From positions 1-5,059 of the forward strand of contig JAHFSN010000194.1 of assembly GCA_023265735.1 (NCBI GenBank): a stretch of DNA of 5,059 nucleotides. The letters run 5' to 3'. Of this stretch, positions 1 to 5,059 are shown piece by piece. The number at the start of each line of letters is the position of its first letter. The stretch's first letter is position 1. Made by a program: the position numbers and the translations under genes. This DNA comes from Spirochaetaceae bacterium (GTDB lineage Bacteria > Spirochaetota > Spirochaetia > JABEVK01). The notes beneath the pieces are model-generated. The model did not search any database. It saw only the letters and a list, made by a program, of their open reading frames with translations, and was not told where the DNA came from.

Positions 1-791
1 CCCTGGCCCTTTTGAAGGGTATTCAGGTCGGTACCGGCGGGGGTCCAGGTGGAGGTGGCGTTGGTCCAGAGGGCAGGCACCACGCTGACGATCTGGGGCG
101 CAATCTGGTCCAGGTTCGTGAGGAAAGACCGGCTGATGGTGGCCGGCAGGGAGACGCCTGCGGTCGATTTGACCGACGACAGCTGCCAGGTGTAAAGCGT
201 CACCGCAGACCACGCCGCGGTGGGCGTCACGGTCACCGTCTTTTGGTCGGCCGACCAGCTGACCTGGGTTGAAGTCGAAGGGGAGAGAGAGAAGCCCGAT
301 GTGAAGCTGGTGGGATCGATGGGAGACCCAAAGGTCAGGACCAGCGGCTCCGCCACCGTGACCGAGGCCCCGTTGGCAGGACTCGAGCTCACCAGCTGAA
401 CCGAGGCTGCTGCGCTGACGCTGTAGAACGGAACCTCTTTGACGACCGTGAACTGACGCCCGTCGTCGAGGGTCACCTGACCGTTGAATTCCAGGTTGTA
501 GCGCTTTCCCGGGGTCAGAGCCGGAACGGGCGAGAAGACCAGCGTGTTCCCCGACCACGAAAGGTCACCCGACACCGTACCTTCGGCCGAGGTGATGTTG
601 AGCAGTCCCTGGGCTCCCGAGTGGTCCACGGGATCGGAAAACGTGACTCGAATCGAGTCGCCCGCGGCTAGAACCTGGTTGGGTGACCCCGGCGAAGTGG
701 TCACGTTGAGGGGATTAAGGTTGACGAGGGCGTTGGGGCAAGAGGTGAGGATCAGACTCGCCGCCAGGAGAACGACCGCCCTACCGCACAT
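1..791 (-). CDS. Lipoprotein with bacterial Ig-like (Big_5-type) domains, N-terminal part (3' end beyond window)
   Basis: Translating the minus strand from the ATG at 791 gives 263 residues with no stop before the window edge. The start is typical of a lipoprotein: Arg4, a hydrophobic core at 5-15 and the canonical lipobox L15-T16-S17-Cys18. Repeated Ig-like beta domains follow. Domain 1 spans about 27-125 (RVTFSDPVD at 48-56, LVFSPVPALTPGKRYNLEF at 84-102). Domain 2 spans about 131-226 (SSPANGASV at 136-144, LVLTFGSPID at 150-159, TVTVTPTAAW, then YTWQLSS). A third begins near APQIVSVVP (231-239). The SPANG, V-x-x-x-F-S-x-P-V/I-D and L-x-P-x-T-x-Y pattern is that of Big_5 (SbsA-like Ig) domains, which occur in surface and adhesin-like proteins and as spacers. 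The composition is rich in Ser, Thr and Val. It directly follows the adaptor with an 11-bp overlap, where a pump gene would be commoner. Cargo, surface protein or accessory of the exporter are all possible. Confidence 0.86.
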   Translation of the reverse strand, partial: MCGRAVVLLAASLILTSCPNALVNLNPLNVTTSPGSPNQVLAAGDSIRVTFSDPVDHSGAQGLLNITSAEGTVSGDLSWSGNTLVFSPVPALTPGKRYNLEFNGQVTLDDGRQFTVVKEVPFYSVSAAASVQLVSSSPANGASVTVAEPLVLTFGSPIDPTSFTSGFSLSPSTSTQVSWSADQKTVTVTPTAAWSAVTLYTWQLSSVKSTAGVSLPATISRSFLTNLDQIAPQIVSVVPALWTNATSTWTPAGTDLNTLQKGQ

Positions 792-2112
792 CGACTTCCT
801 CTCCCTCTTTGAGGAGCGGTGACGGAGAGTCGATAACCAGGTCTTTCGCCTGGGCCCCCGAAAGGACGGCGTACTGTCCCCCCTGGTCTTTGCCGAGCTC
901 GACGTCCTTTCCAAAGACCCGCCCGTTCACCACGGCGTAAATCCGGGCCTTGTTCCCCCTCTTCTGGACCACGGCCGTTTCGGGGAGCAAGACGGTAGGC
1001 GCGGCAGCCCCCAGGCGAACCCGCACCCGGGCAAACATCCCCGGCTTGAACCGGGCCCCGGGGTTGTTGAGCCGCGCCTTCACCGAGACCGAGCCGCTCT
1101 GGGCGTCGATCAACGGAGAAACGAGCTCCACCCGTCCTTCAAACGTCTTCCCGGGAAAGGCATCAAGCTCGACGGTCGTGACCATGCCCTCGGTGACTCC
1201 TACCGCATCGTCCTCCTGCAACGGAAAGACCGCGTAGACGGCCTCGGTGTTGATGAGCGTCACCACCTTGGTGCCGGCCTGCAGGTGCTCGCCCACCTCC
1301 ACGTACTTGGCTCCGACAATGCCGTCCATCGATGCCTGGATCAGCAGTTCATCGAGCATGGTCTGGGCCGAGGCCACGTCGGTCCGGGCGGCGTCGACCT
1401 TGGTCTGGGCGGAGTCCAATTCCGCCTGAAGGGTCAGGGTGTTGAGTCGGACCAGGCCCTTGGTGTTTTCGGCCGGGTCGGTGGGTACGGGCATTCCGTA
1501 CGACGTGAGGTCTTCGTCCCGCAGGCCAATCCGCTTGGTTTCCCAGTCCTTCATCAGCCCCTGGTACGAAGACTCCTGGCTGGCGAGGTTCAGCTTGAGG
1601 CCGTCGAGGGTTTCCTGGGTGGTTCCGCCGGCCTCAAAGAGCTGCTGTTTGTTCTTGTAGGTCTTGTCCGACTCCTGCCACTCGAGCTTCTTCTGGTTGA
1701 GGTCGATCTGGGCCCTTTCGAGGGCGATCAGGCGCGCCTGGACCTGCAGTTGCCCTTCCCACAACTGGGCCTGGGCCAAGGTCACCGCGGACTTGGCCGT
1801 CCCTAGGGCCGCGTTGGCCTGGTCCTTGCGCATCTCGAGCTGGGGATTCTTGAGCTGGACCAAGGGCTGGCTGCGGTGCACCGTCGCCCCTTCTTTGACG
1901 AGGATTTGCGCGACGGTGCCCTCAACCAGGTTGGAAAGATCGGTCTTGTTGAGAAAGCTGATACTCCCGAAGCTCTCGATTTCCCGGGCCATCGATTTCT
2001 GACTGAGGACCAGCACCTTGACGTGGGGCTTCAGGGTCTGGACCACCACCGGAGGAGGGGCGCAAGACATGAGAAGGGTAAAAGCAGTCAGCAGGACGTA
2101 GGGAGTCTTCAT
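781..2112 (-). CDS. Lipid-anchored periplasmic adaptor (HlyD/AcrA/MacA-type membrane fusion protein)
   Basis: The protein has 443 residues. It links an inner-membrane pump to a TolC-type channel in tripartite export systems. The N-terminus is a lipoprotein signal with lipobox L14-M15-S16-Cys17, then a Pro-rich linker. Domains in order: first half of the lipoyl (barrel-sandwich) domain at about 57-90 (VEGTVAQILVKEGATV), a long alpha-hairpin at about 91-258 with its tip near LFEAGGTTQETLD (158-170), second lipoyl half at 259-288 (MDGIVGAKYVEVGEHLQAG), beta-barrel at 289-366 ending in the family signature RFKPGMFARVRV (354-365), and a membrane-proximal domain to the C-terminus with LLPETAVV (375-382). 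The return arm of the hairpin holds a Pro/Gly-rich break near 204-221 (SYGMPVPTDP), an unusual detail. The gene follows the TolC gene with an ATGA overlap, so the two products are natural partners. The pump, RND or MacB-like ABC, is not in view, so the subtype is open. Confidence 0.93.
   Translation of the reverse strand: MKTPYVLLTAFTLLMSCAPPPVVVQTLKPHVKVLVLSQKSMAREIESFGSISFLNKTDLSNLVEGTVAQILVKEGATVHRSQPLVQLKNPQLEMRKDQANAALGTAKSAVTLAQAQLWEGQLQVQARLIALERAQIDLNQKKLEWQESDKTYKNKQQLFEAGGTTQETLDGLKLNLASQESSYQGLMKDWETKRIGLRDEDLTSYGMPVPTDPAENTKGLVRLNTLTLQAELDSAQTKVDAARTDVASAQTMLDELLIQASMDGIVGAKYVEVGEHLQAGTKVVTLINTEAVYAVFPLQEDDAVGVTEGMVTTVELDAFPGKTFEGRVELVSPLIDAQSGSVSVKARLNNPGARFKPGMFARVRVRLGAAAPTVLLPETAVVQKRGNKARIYAVVNGRVFGKDVELGKDQGGQYAVLSGAQAKDLVIDSPSPLLKEGEEVDVR
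798..807 (-). promoter_or_regulatory. Ribosome binding site for the Ig-domain lipoprotein gene
   Basis: GAGGGAGAGG on the minus strand ends 6 nt before the ATG at 791. It lies in the last codons of the adaptor gene. It fixes the start of the next gene inside the adaptor's end (11-bp overlap) and, with the lipobox that follows, shows that this edge gene is real. Confidence 0.72.
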
Positions 2113-3497
2113 GGCGCCTCCTTGGCGAGGTGCCCCAGGCTCCCGGGTTCCACATGCATGAGGCTTTCCAGGGTTCTCTCGGACTCCCTCACTTGAAGCA
2201 CGGACTCCACCAGAGAAATCCTGTCCTTCGCCAATTGGGTCTCGCCTTGCAAGTAATCCAGCCTCTTGGCTTCTCCCAGTTCGAGCTGCTTGGCCAAGAT
2301 GGCGTTTTTCTTTTCTTCGATTTCGATCGTATGTCTTTGCAGAGAAAGCTTTTCAACGAGCAGCCGATAGTCCCCCATGGTTTTCTCAAAGGAGTATCTG
2401 GTCGTCGCCTTCAATGTTCCTTCCTTGACCAAGGACAGGCTGTACTGGGCCTTGGCCGTGGCTCCGTTGACGATGCCCTGAACGCTGTCGAATACCCCGA
2501 CCTTCGTCGAAGCCGACGAGGTACGGCTCTGATCCGGGGTTCCACCCAGACCTAGGGTCTGGGTGGTGGGGAAGGCGTCGCTGGGGAACGAGAACGTCAA
2601 GGTCGCGTTATAGGTGGGCGTCTGAAGTGGCAGCCGGGTCCCGGTGAGACCGTAGCTCGCTTCCAGCGAAATATCGGGCAGGAACCACGACTGGGCGTTC
2701 AGCATTTGGAAATACTGCTTGCGGAGGTCGAGCTTCTGCTGGGCCAGATCTTTGCTGGTATCAAGGACCAGGGCCAGCCACTGGTCGTTCTTTTCCGGAA
2801 GCTGGAGTCCTGGGTAGTCGGCGTCGAAGTCCCCGACGATATCGAGGGGGACCGATGAGTCGAGGCCCAGCAGATTTCCCAGTTGGAAGAGGGCGTCGCT
2901 CAGGGTTCGTTGAGACTGCTTCTTGTCCGTCTTGAGGGACGAAAGCTGGGTTTCCGCGTCAAGAAGGTCGATCTCCCGGGAAGACCCCAGTTCGACCTCC
3001 TTGCGGCTGATGTCCAGCTGCTTTCCCGCCAGATCGATCACCTGGTCCTGAATTTCCAGTTTTTTCTTTTCGACCAGAATCTGGTTGAACAGATGGCGGA
3101 CCGAATCGGTCACCTGCTCCAGCTGAATTTGAAAATCCTTCTGGCCCGAGATGAGCTGGATCTTCGAAAGATCCTTCAGACGCCCGCCCCGCCCCGCGTC
3201 GAAAAGCAGCTGGGTCAGCGTGAGCCCCGCCTGCACCGACCGGGTGTCGGGAGAGTGGATCAGCACACTTTCATTCTGACTGTAGTTGACCCCCAGTTTG
3301 GGAAAGTACTCACGCAGACTCCACCGGTAGGCGTCCAGGGAAGAGTTCTCCTGGATGACGATGGACCGCAAATCGGGCGACGTGTCGATGGCCCGGGAAA
3401 TGGCTTCGTCGAGGCCCACGACCACCGTCTCTTGGGCCCGCGGCGAAGCTGTGAGGCACATCAGCATGATTCCCACCACCAGAGAAACACGGCTCAT
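2109..3497 (-). CDS. TolC-family outer membrane efflux protein
   Basis: The protein has 462 residues, a usual length for outer membrane factors. These trimerise into an outer membrane barrel with a long periplasmic helical tunnel and act as the exit duct of tripartite efflux or type I secretion systems. A signal peptide covers 1-21, probably cleaved after Ala21 (S-P-R-A|Q-E); Cys14 has Met at -1 and does not make a lipobox. The protein shows the two-fold internal repeat of the OEP family. Copy 1 runs from L29-D-E-A-I-S through YFPKLGVNYS (64-73), the hallmark QLLFDAGRGG (96-105), and helix ELGSSREIDLLDAETQL (169-185). Copy 2 has WFLPDISLEASYG (271-283) and ELGEAKRLDYLQGETQL (406-422), which mirrors the copy 1 helix closely. 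Copy 2 lacks a FDAGR-type motif and carries a Ser/Thr/Gly-rich stretch at about 304-335. It overlaps both neighbours by 4 bp (ATGA), and the next gene is its likely adaptor partner. Substrate unknown. Confidence 0.93.
   Translation of the reverse strand: MSRVSLVVGIMLMCLTASPRAQETVVVGLDEAISRAIDTSPDLRSIVIQENSSLDAYRWSLREYFPKLGVNYSQNESVLIHSPDTRSVQAGLTLTQLLFDAGRGGRLKDLSKIQLISGQKDFQIQLEQVTDSVRHLFNQILVEKKKLEIQDQVIDLAGKQLDISRKEVELGSSREIDLLDAETQLSSLKTDKKQSQRTLSDALFQLGNLLGLDSSVPLDIVGDFDADYPGLQLPEKNDQWLALVLDTSKDLAQQKLDLRKQYFQMLNAQSWFLPDISLEASYGLTGTRLPLQTPTYNATLTFSFPSDAFPTTQTLGLGGTPDQSRTSSASTKVGVFDSVQGIVNGATAKAQYSLSLVKEGTLKATTRYSFEKTMGDYRLLVEKLSLQRHTIEIEEKKNAILAKQLELGEAKRLDYLQGETQLAKDRISLVESVLQVRESERTLESLMHVEPGSLGHLAKEAP
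2117..2123 (-). promoter_or_regulatory. Strong ribosome binding site for the adaptor gene
   Basis: AAGGAGG on the minus strand is a full seven-base Shine-Dalgarno match, 4 nt before the ATG at 2112. The TolC gene's TGA overlaps this ATG (ATGA, 2112-2109). This is the best site in the window, which may let the adaptor be made at or above the level of the channel. Confidence 0.75.
2542..2566. repeat. Perfect 11-bp inverted repeat with 3-nt loop inside the TolC gene
   Basis: The left arm (2542-2552) is CCACCCAGACC and the right arm (2556-2566) is its exact reverse complement, with TAG between them. The arms are GC-rich, so the mRNA would form a stable hairpin. On the coding strand it encodes T-Q-T-L-G-L-G-G around residues 311-319 of the TolC protein. 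No T-run follows in the coding direction, so it does not look like an intrinsic terminator. It may be a chance result of coding, a translation-pausing structure or a relic of a palindromic element. Confidence 0.8.
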
Positions 3498-3979
3498 TTT
3501 CCCTCTTGAATCCTCTTCACAAGCTGCTGGAACGCCGATTCCAAAACCTGTTCCAGGTAGTTAGCCGAGCGGAGGGTTTTCTTCGTCTCTTCCGAGTACG
3601 TCACCTGCCCCACTAGCTTGGGCTCGTCGCCCGTCGACCAAATCTTGAAGACCGCCGAAACAGAGTTGTACGTGTCGATGTCCACGCCAAATTCCCGTTC
3701 TTCCAGGCTCACCGTCAGGTCAAACCGGGGGGCCAAGGCCTCGCCGTCCATGGGGAGCCCCGACTTTCGGGCAGCCACCACCGCCAAATCGAGGGCCATC
3801 TGTCTGATGTTCCCCGTGGTCGGCCGGGTGGTGATGGCCAGGTCCTTGATCGTGAAGACCGACTCCTTGGTCAGGGGAGCCCAAACGAGGGCGTCCACCG
3901 CCGGAAACATCGAGGTGACGCACGAGGCAAGACCCAGGCAGGTCAAGAGGAGAAGATTTCGAAGGCTCGAGCTCGGCAT
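3494..3979 (-). CDS. Small lipoprotein of unknown family
   Basis: The protein has 161 residues and an ATG start 4 nt after the TPR gene's stop. The N-terminus is a clear lipoprotein signal: Arg7, a Leu-rich core at 9-17, then the canonical lipobox L17-A18-S19-Cys20. The mature domain of about 140 residues seems to alternate beta strands (near 42-50, 85-93, 106-114 and 121-128) with a helix near 57-73, and ends in an amphipathic helix at 140-158. The stretch at 85-100 (RFDLTVSLEEREFGVD) looks like a long edge strand. This alpha/beta layout with a final helix resembles small envelope lipoproteins that attach to larger complexes, but I do not recognise the family. Its stop codon overlaps the TolC gene's ATG by 4 bp, so its supply is tied to that channel. 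A role as an outer membrane or periplasmic partner of the TolC protein is a reasonable guess, not shown. Confidence 0.8.
   Translation of the reverse strand: MPSSSLRNLLLLTCLGLASCVTSMFPAVDALVWAPLTKESVFTIKDLAITTRPTTGNIRQMALDLAVVAARKSGLPMDGEALAPRFDLTVSLEEREFGVDIDTYNSVSAVFKIWSTGDEPKLVGQVTYSEETKKTLRSANYLEQVLESAFQQLVKRIQEGK
3501..3507 (-). promoter_or_regulatory. Ribosome binding site and ATGA overlap for the TolC-family gene
   Basis: AAGAGGG on the minus strand stands 3 nt before the ATG at 3497. The match is moderate and the spacing short, so initiation may lean on ribosomes arriving from the upstream gene, whose TGA shares bases with this ATG (ATGA, 3497-3494). Confidence 0.6.
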
Positions 3980-3983
3980 GACA

Positions 3984-4643
3984 TCACTCCTTGTGGGCCG
4001 GGGAATTAAGATCTTTCTGCAGTCGTTCGAGGGGTTTGCGGAGCAGGCTTCTCTCGGGAAGGATGGCCAGGGCCAAGACCAGCTCGGCCTTGGCCTGGGG
4101 CATATCGTGGAGCTGGTAACCGACCCGGGCCGCCTCGTAGTGAATGAGGGCCAGATCTTCGTCGGTCGTGGCGGCGGAGGTCAGAAAGTCCTTGGCACCG
4201 ACGAGGTCGTTGCGATTCTCGCGGATCAAAGCCATTTGGTAGGCAAGCCGCGAGTCGTCGGGGTTGACCTCGAGGAGCCGGGCTAGCCGCCCTTCGGCCT
4301 CGGCCGTTTGGGACTGTTCCAACTCGGTGCGGATCAGCCAGAGGGCGGCTTCCACCGATTCGGGGTGATCCTTCACCAAGGAACCAAGCACCTCGTGGGC
4401 CCGGTTGTAGTCCCGTTGAAAATACAGCGCTCGGCCATAGAGAAGCCGCGCCGGGGCAAAACCTCCGGCCCGGGAAACGAGCTTACCCAAGGAGTCGACG
4501 GCTTGGGTCATCTGGCCCCGGCTGTAGACAATCTTCGCTCGGGCGTAGTCTTCCCACACCGTCGGATCGGGCTTCGCGGCACAGGCCATGGCAAGGCCCG
4601 CCAGGGGAATAAGCAGGGCGGCTCTAGCGGCTTTGAAGAACAA
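3984..4643 (-). CDS. TPR-repeat lipoprotein
   Basis: The protein has 219 residues and starts with TTG. It has a lipoprotein signal peptide: Lys4/Arg7, a hydrophobic stretch at 8-20, then A-M-A-Cys21 as the lipobox. The -3 Ala is less usual than Leu but acceptable. There is no Asp after the cysteine, so by the E. coli sorting rule it would go to the outer membrane; that rule may not hold in this host. The mature part is about five tetratricopeptide repeats, near residues 29-61, 63-95, 97-129, 131-160 and 162-195, with typical A-x-x-x-x-x-x-x-x-x-x-Y-x-x-A spacing and DHPE, VNPDD and LPE turns. The second repeat (RALYFQRDYNRAHEVL) is the clearest. TPR lipoproteins act as scaffolds for protein partners in the periplasm. 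Its place just upstream of another lipoprotein and a TolC-type channel suggests an assembly or accessory role in that export system, by inference only. The BamD/YfiO family has a similar plan but differs in length and repeat count. Confidence 0.86.
   Translation of the reverse strand: MFFKAARAALLIPLAGLAMACAAKPDPTVWEDYARAKIVYSRGQMTQAVDSLGKLVSRAGGFAPARLLYGRALYFQRDYNRAHEVLGSLVKDHPESVEAALWLIRTELEQSQTAEAEGRLARLLEVNPDDSRLAYQMALIRENRNDLVGAKDFLTSAATTDEDLALIHYEAARVGYQLHDMPQAKAELVLALAILPERSLLRKPLERLQKDLNSPAHKE
3987..3992 (-). promoter_or_regulatory. Ribosome binding site for the small lipoprotein gene
   Basis: AAGGAG on the minus strand lies 7 nt before the ATG at 3979. It is built into the last codons of the TPR lipoprotein gene, whose TGA stop falls between this site and the ATG. 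Ribosomes finishing the upstream gene would sit on this site, which favours coupled translation. Confidence 0.72.
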
Positions 4644-5059
4644 GGTTCAACCTCTCCTTGGCGCGACCGGTAGCTCCGTCCAACTCCCTCGACAGGGCCG
4701 TTCGTACCCCTGGGTCTGCGACCAATGCCTGCAACCGACGCAGGGCGTAGTCAGACGAGGGATTGTCGGCCAGCGACCACAGCTTGAGGATGGGGGCCAG
4801 GGTGCCCTGGGCGAGGGCCCGATCGACCTCGGCCAGGGTCAGAAGCGAAGCGGCCTGATCGTTGGGAAGCCCATAGCCCGCCGCCAGCGCTTGGCGGCCC
4901 ACGAGCGACGCCGGACCCTGGGGCGCTAGGTTGATGACCTTTTCCGCCAGGGCGGCAAATCCGGGGTTCCGCACGTCCTTCCTCACATCCCGGAAATAGT
5001 GAATCAGGGACAGGTAATACGTGGGAAAGTCGTGGAACCTTCTCTCCAGATCGGCGTAG
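4624..5059 (-). CDS. Unrecognised helical protein, C-terminal part (5' end beyond window)
   Basis: The reading frame is open to the right edge of the window, giving 144 visible residues and a TAG stop. A GTG codon at 4986 could act as a start, but the frame continues upstream without a stop for another 24 residues of normal-looking protein (rich in Phe, Tyr, Leu and Arg), so the gene very probably begins outside the window. The visible part is rich in Ala, Leu and Arg and looks all-helical: short amphipathic helices are separated by turns such as NPG, APQGP, DNPSS and ADPG. The spacing resembles a HEAT- or TPR-like helical repeat, but no family is recognised. No signal peptide can be judged because the N-terminus is missing. 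The last 20 bp overlap the start of the TPR lipoprotein gene, so the two are probably co-translated and may work together. Function unknown. Confidence 0.72.
   Translation of the reverse strand, partial: YADLERRFHDFPTYYLSLIHYFRDVRKDVRNPGFAALAEKVINLAPQGPASLVGRQALAAGYGLPNDQAASLLTLAEVDRALAQGTLAPILKLWSLADNPSSDYALRRLQALVADPGVRTALSRELDGATGRAKERLNLVLQSR
4651..4659 (-). promoter_or_regulatory. Ribosome binding site deciding the TTG start of the TPR lipoprotein
   Basis: On the minus strand AAGGAGAGG ends 7 nt before a TTG codon at 4643-4641. An in-frame TGA lies only one codon upstream of that TTG (4649-4647), so no earlier start is possible. Starting here leaves a complete lipoprotein signal peptide. 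The site lies inside the end of the preceding gene. Confidence 0.75.

Noticed and set aside
12..272. An 86-codon Gly/Arg-rich open frame on the plus strand at the left edge
   Set aside because: The composition is typical of a GC-rich antisense frame, and the minus strand here encodes a coherent Ig-domain lipoprotein with a lipobox and Shine-Dalgarno site.
1285..1806. A 173-codon open frame on the plus strand opposite the adaptor hairpin
   Set aside because: The Leu/Gly-rich repeats in the translation mirror the Gln/Ala/Leu coiled coil of the adaptor on the other strand; there is no independent evidence.
2542..2566. The palindrome in the TolC gene as a Rho-independent terminator
   Set aside because: No run of T follows it in the direction of transcription, and it lies inside an intact reading frame followed by coupled genes.
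3456..3458. Cys14 of the TolC protein as a lipoprotein anchor (some outer membrane factors are lipidated)
   Set aside because: The residues before it are L-M-C with Met at -1, which does not fit a lipobox; a normal cleavage site follows near Ala21.
2883..3509. A 208-codon open frame on the plus strand opposite the TolC gene
   Set aside because: It lies fully antisense to a gene with clear family motifs, a signal peptide and coupled starts. Its translation matches no family pattern I recognise. It is a by-product of the codon bias of the real gene.
3618..4286. A 222-codon open frame on the plus strand opposite the two small lipoprotein genes
   Set aside because: It spans the junction of two well-supported minus-strand lipoprotein genes, lacks a convincing domain pattern and would break the tightly packed operon.
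4984..4986. GTG as the true start of the right-edge gene
   Set aside because: The frame stays open to the window edge with 24 more protein-like residues, and the GTG falls in the middle of what looks like a continuous helical region.

Overview
The window is wholly coding, and all of the coding lies on the minus strand, so it reads from right to left. It holds six genes packed end to end. The two outer genes are cut by the window edges. GC content is high (roughly 60 % by eye). Several signal peptides carry lipoboxes, and a TolC-like outer membrane factor sits next to a periplasmic adaptor, so the host is a diderm (Gram-negative-type) bacterium. The lipoprotein-rich gene set and the style of the adaptor and TolC protein make a spirochaete-like organism plausible, but this is an impression and no marker in the window settles the taxonomy.

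Layout in transcription order: (1) 5059-4624, the C-terminal 144 residues of an unrecognised helical protein; (2) 4643-3984, a TPR-repeat lipoprotein starting with TTG; (3) 3979-3494, a small lipoprotein of unknown family; (4) 3497-2109, a TolC-family outer membrane efflux protein; (5) 2112-781, a lipid-anchored periplasmic adaptor of the HlyD/AcrA/MacA type; (6) 791-1, the first 263 residues of a lipoprotein built of bacterial Ig-like (Big_5-type) domains. Gene 6 has no stop codon inside the window, but it is clearly real: it has a start codon, a Shine-Dalgarno sequence and a canonical lipobox.

The five junctions are a 20-bp overlap, a 4-bp gap, two ATGA 4-bp overlaps and an 11-bp overlap. 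No room is left for internal promoters or terminators, so the set is almost certainly one operon with translational coupling. The promoter must lie beyond the right edge and the terminator beyond the left edge.

Together, genes 4 and 5 give the outer membrane channel and the periplasmic adaptor of a tripartite export system. The inner-membrane pump (RND or MacB-type ABC) is not in the window. Four of the six products are predicted lipoproteins, including two small ones just upstream of the channel and an Ig-repeat one directly after the adaptor. This suggests an export machine with its own envelope accessory proteins or cargo. That is inference, but it is the most interesting feature of the region. 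A near-perfect 25-bp palindrome inside the TolC gene, placed in a segment that breaks the protein's internal repeat symmetry, is the main non-protein signal.
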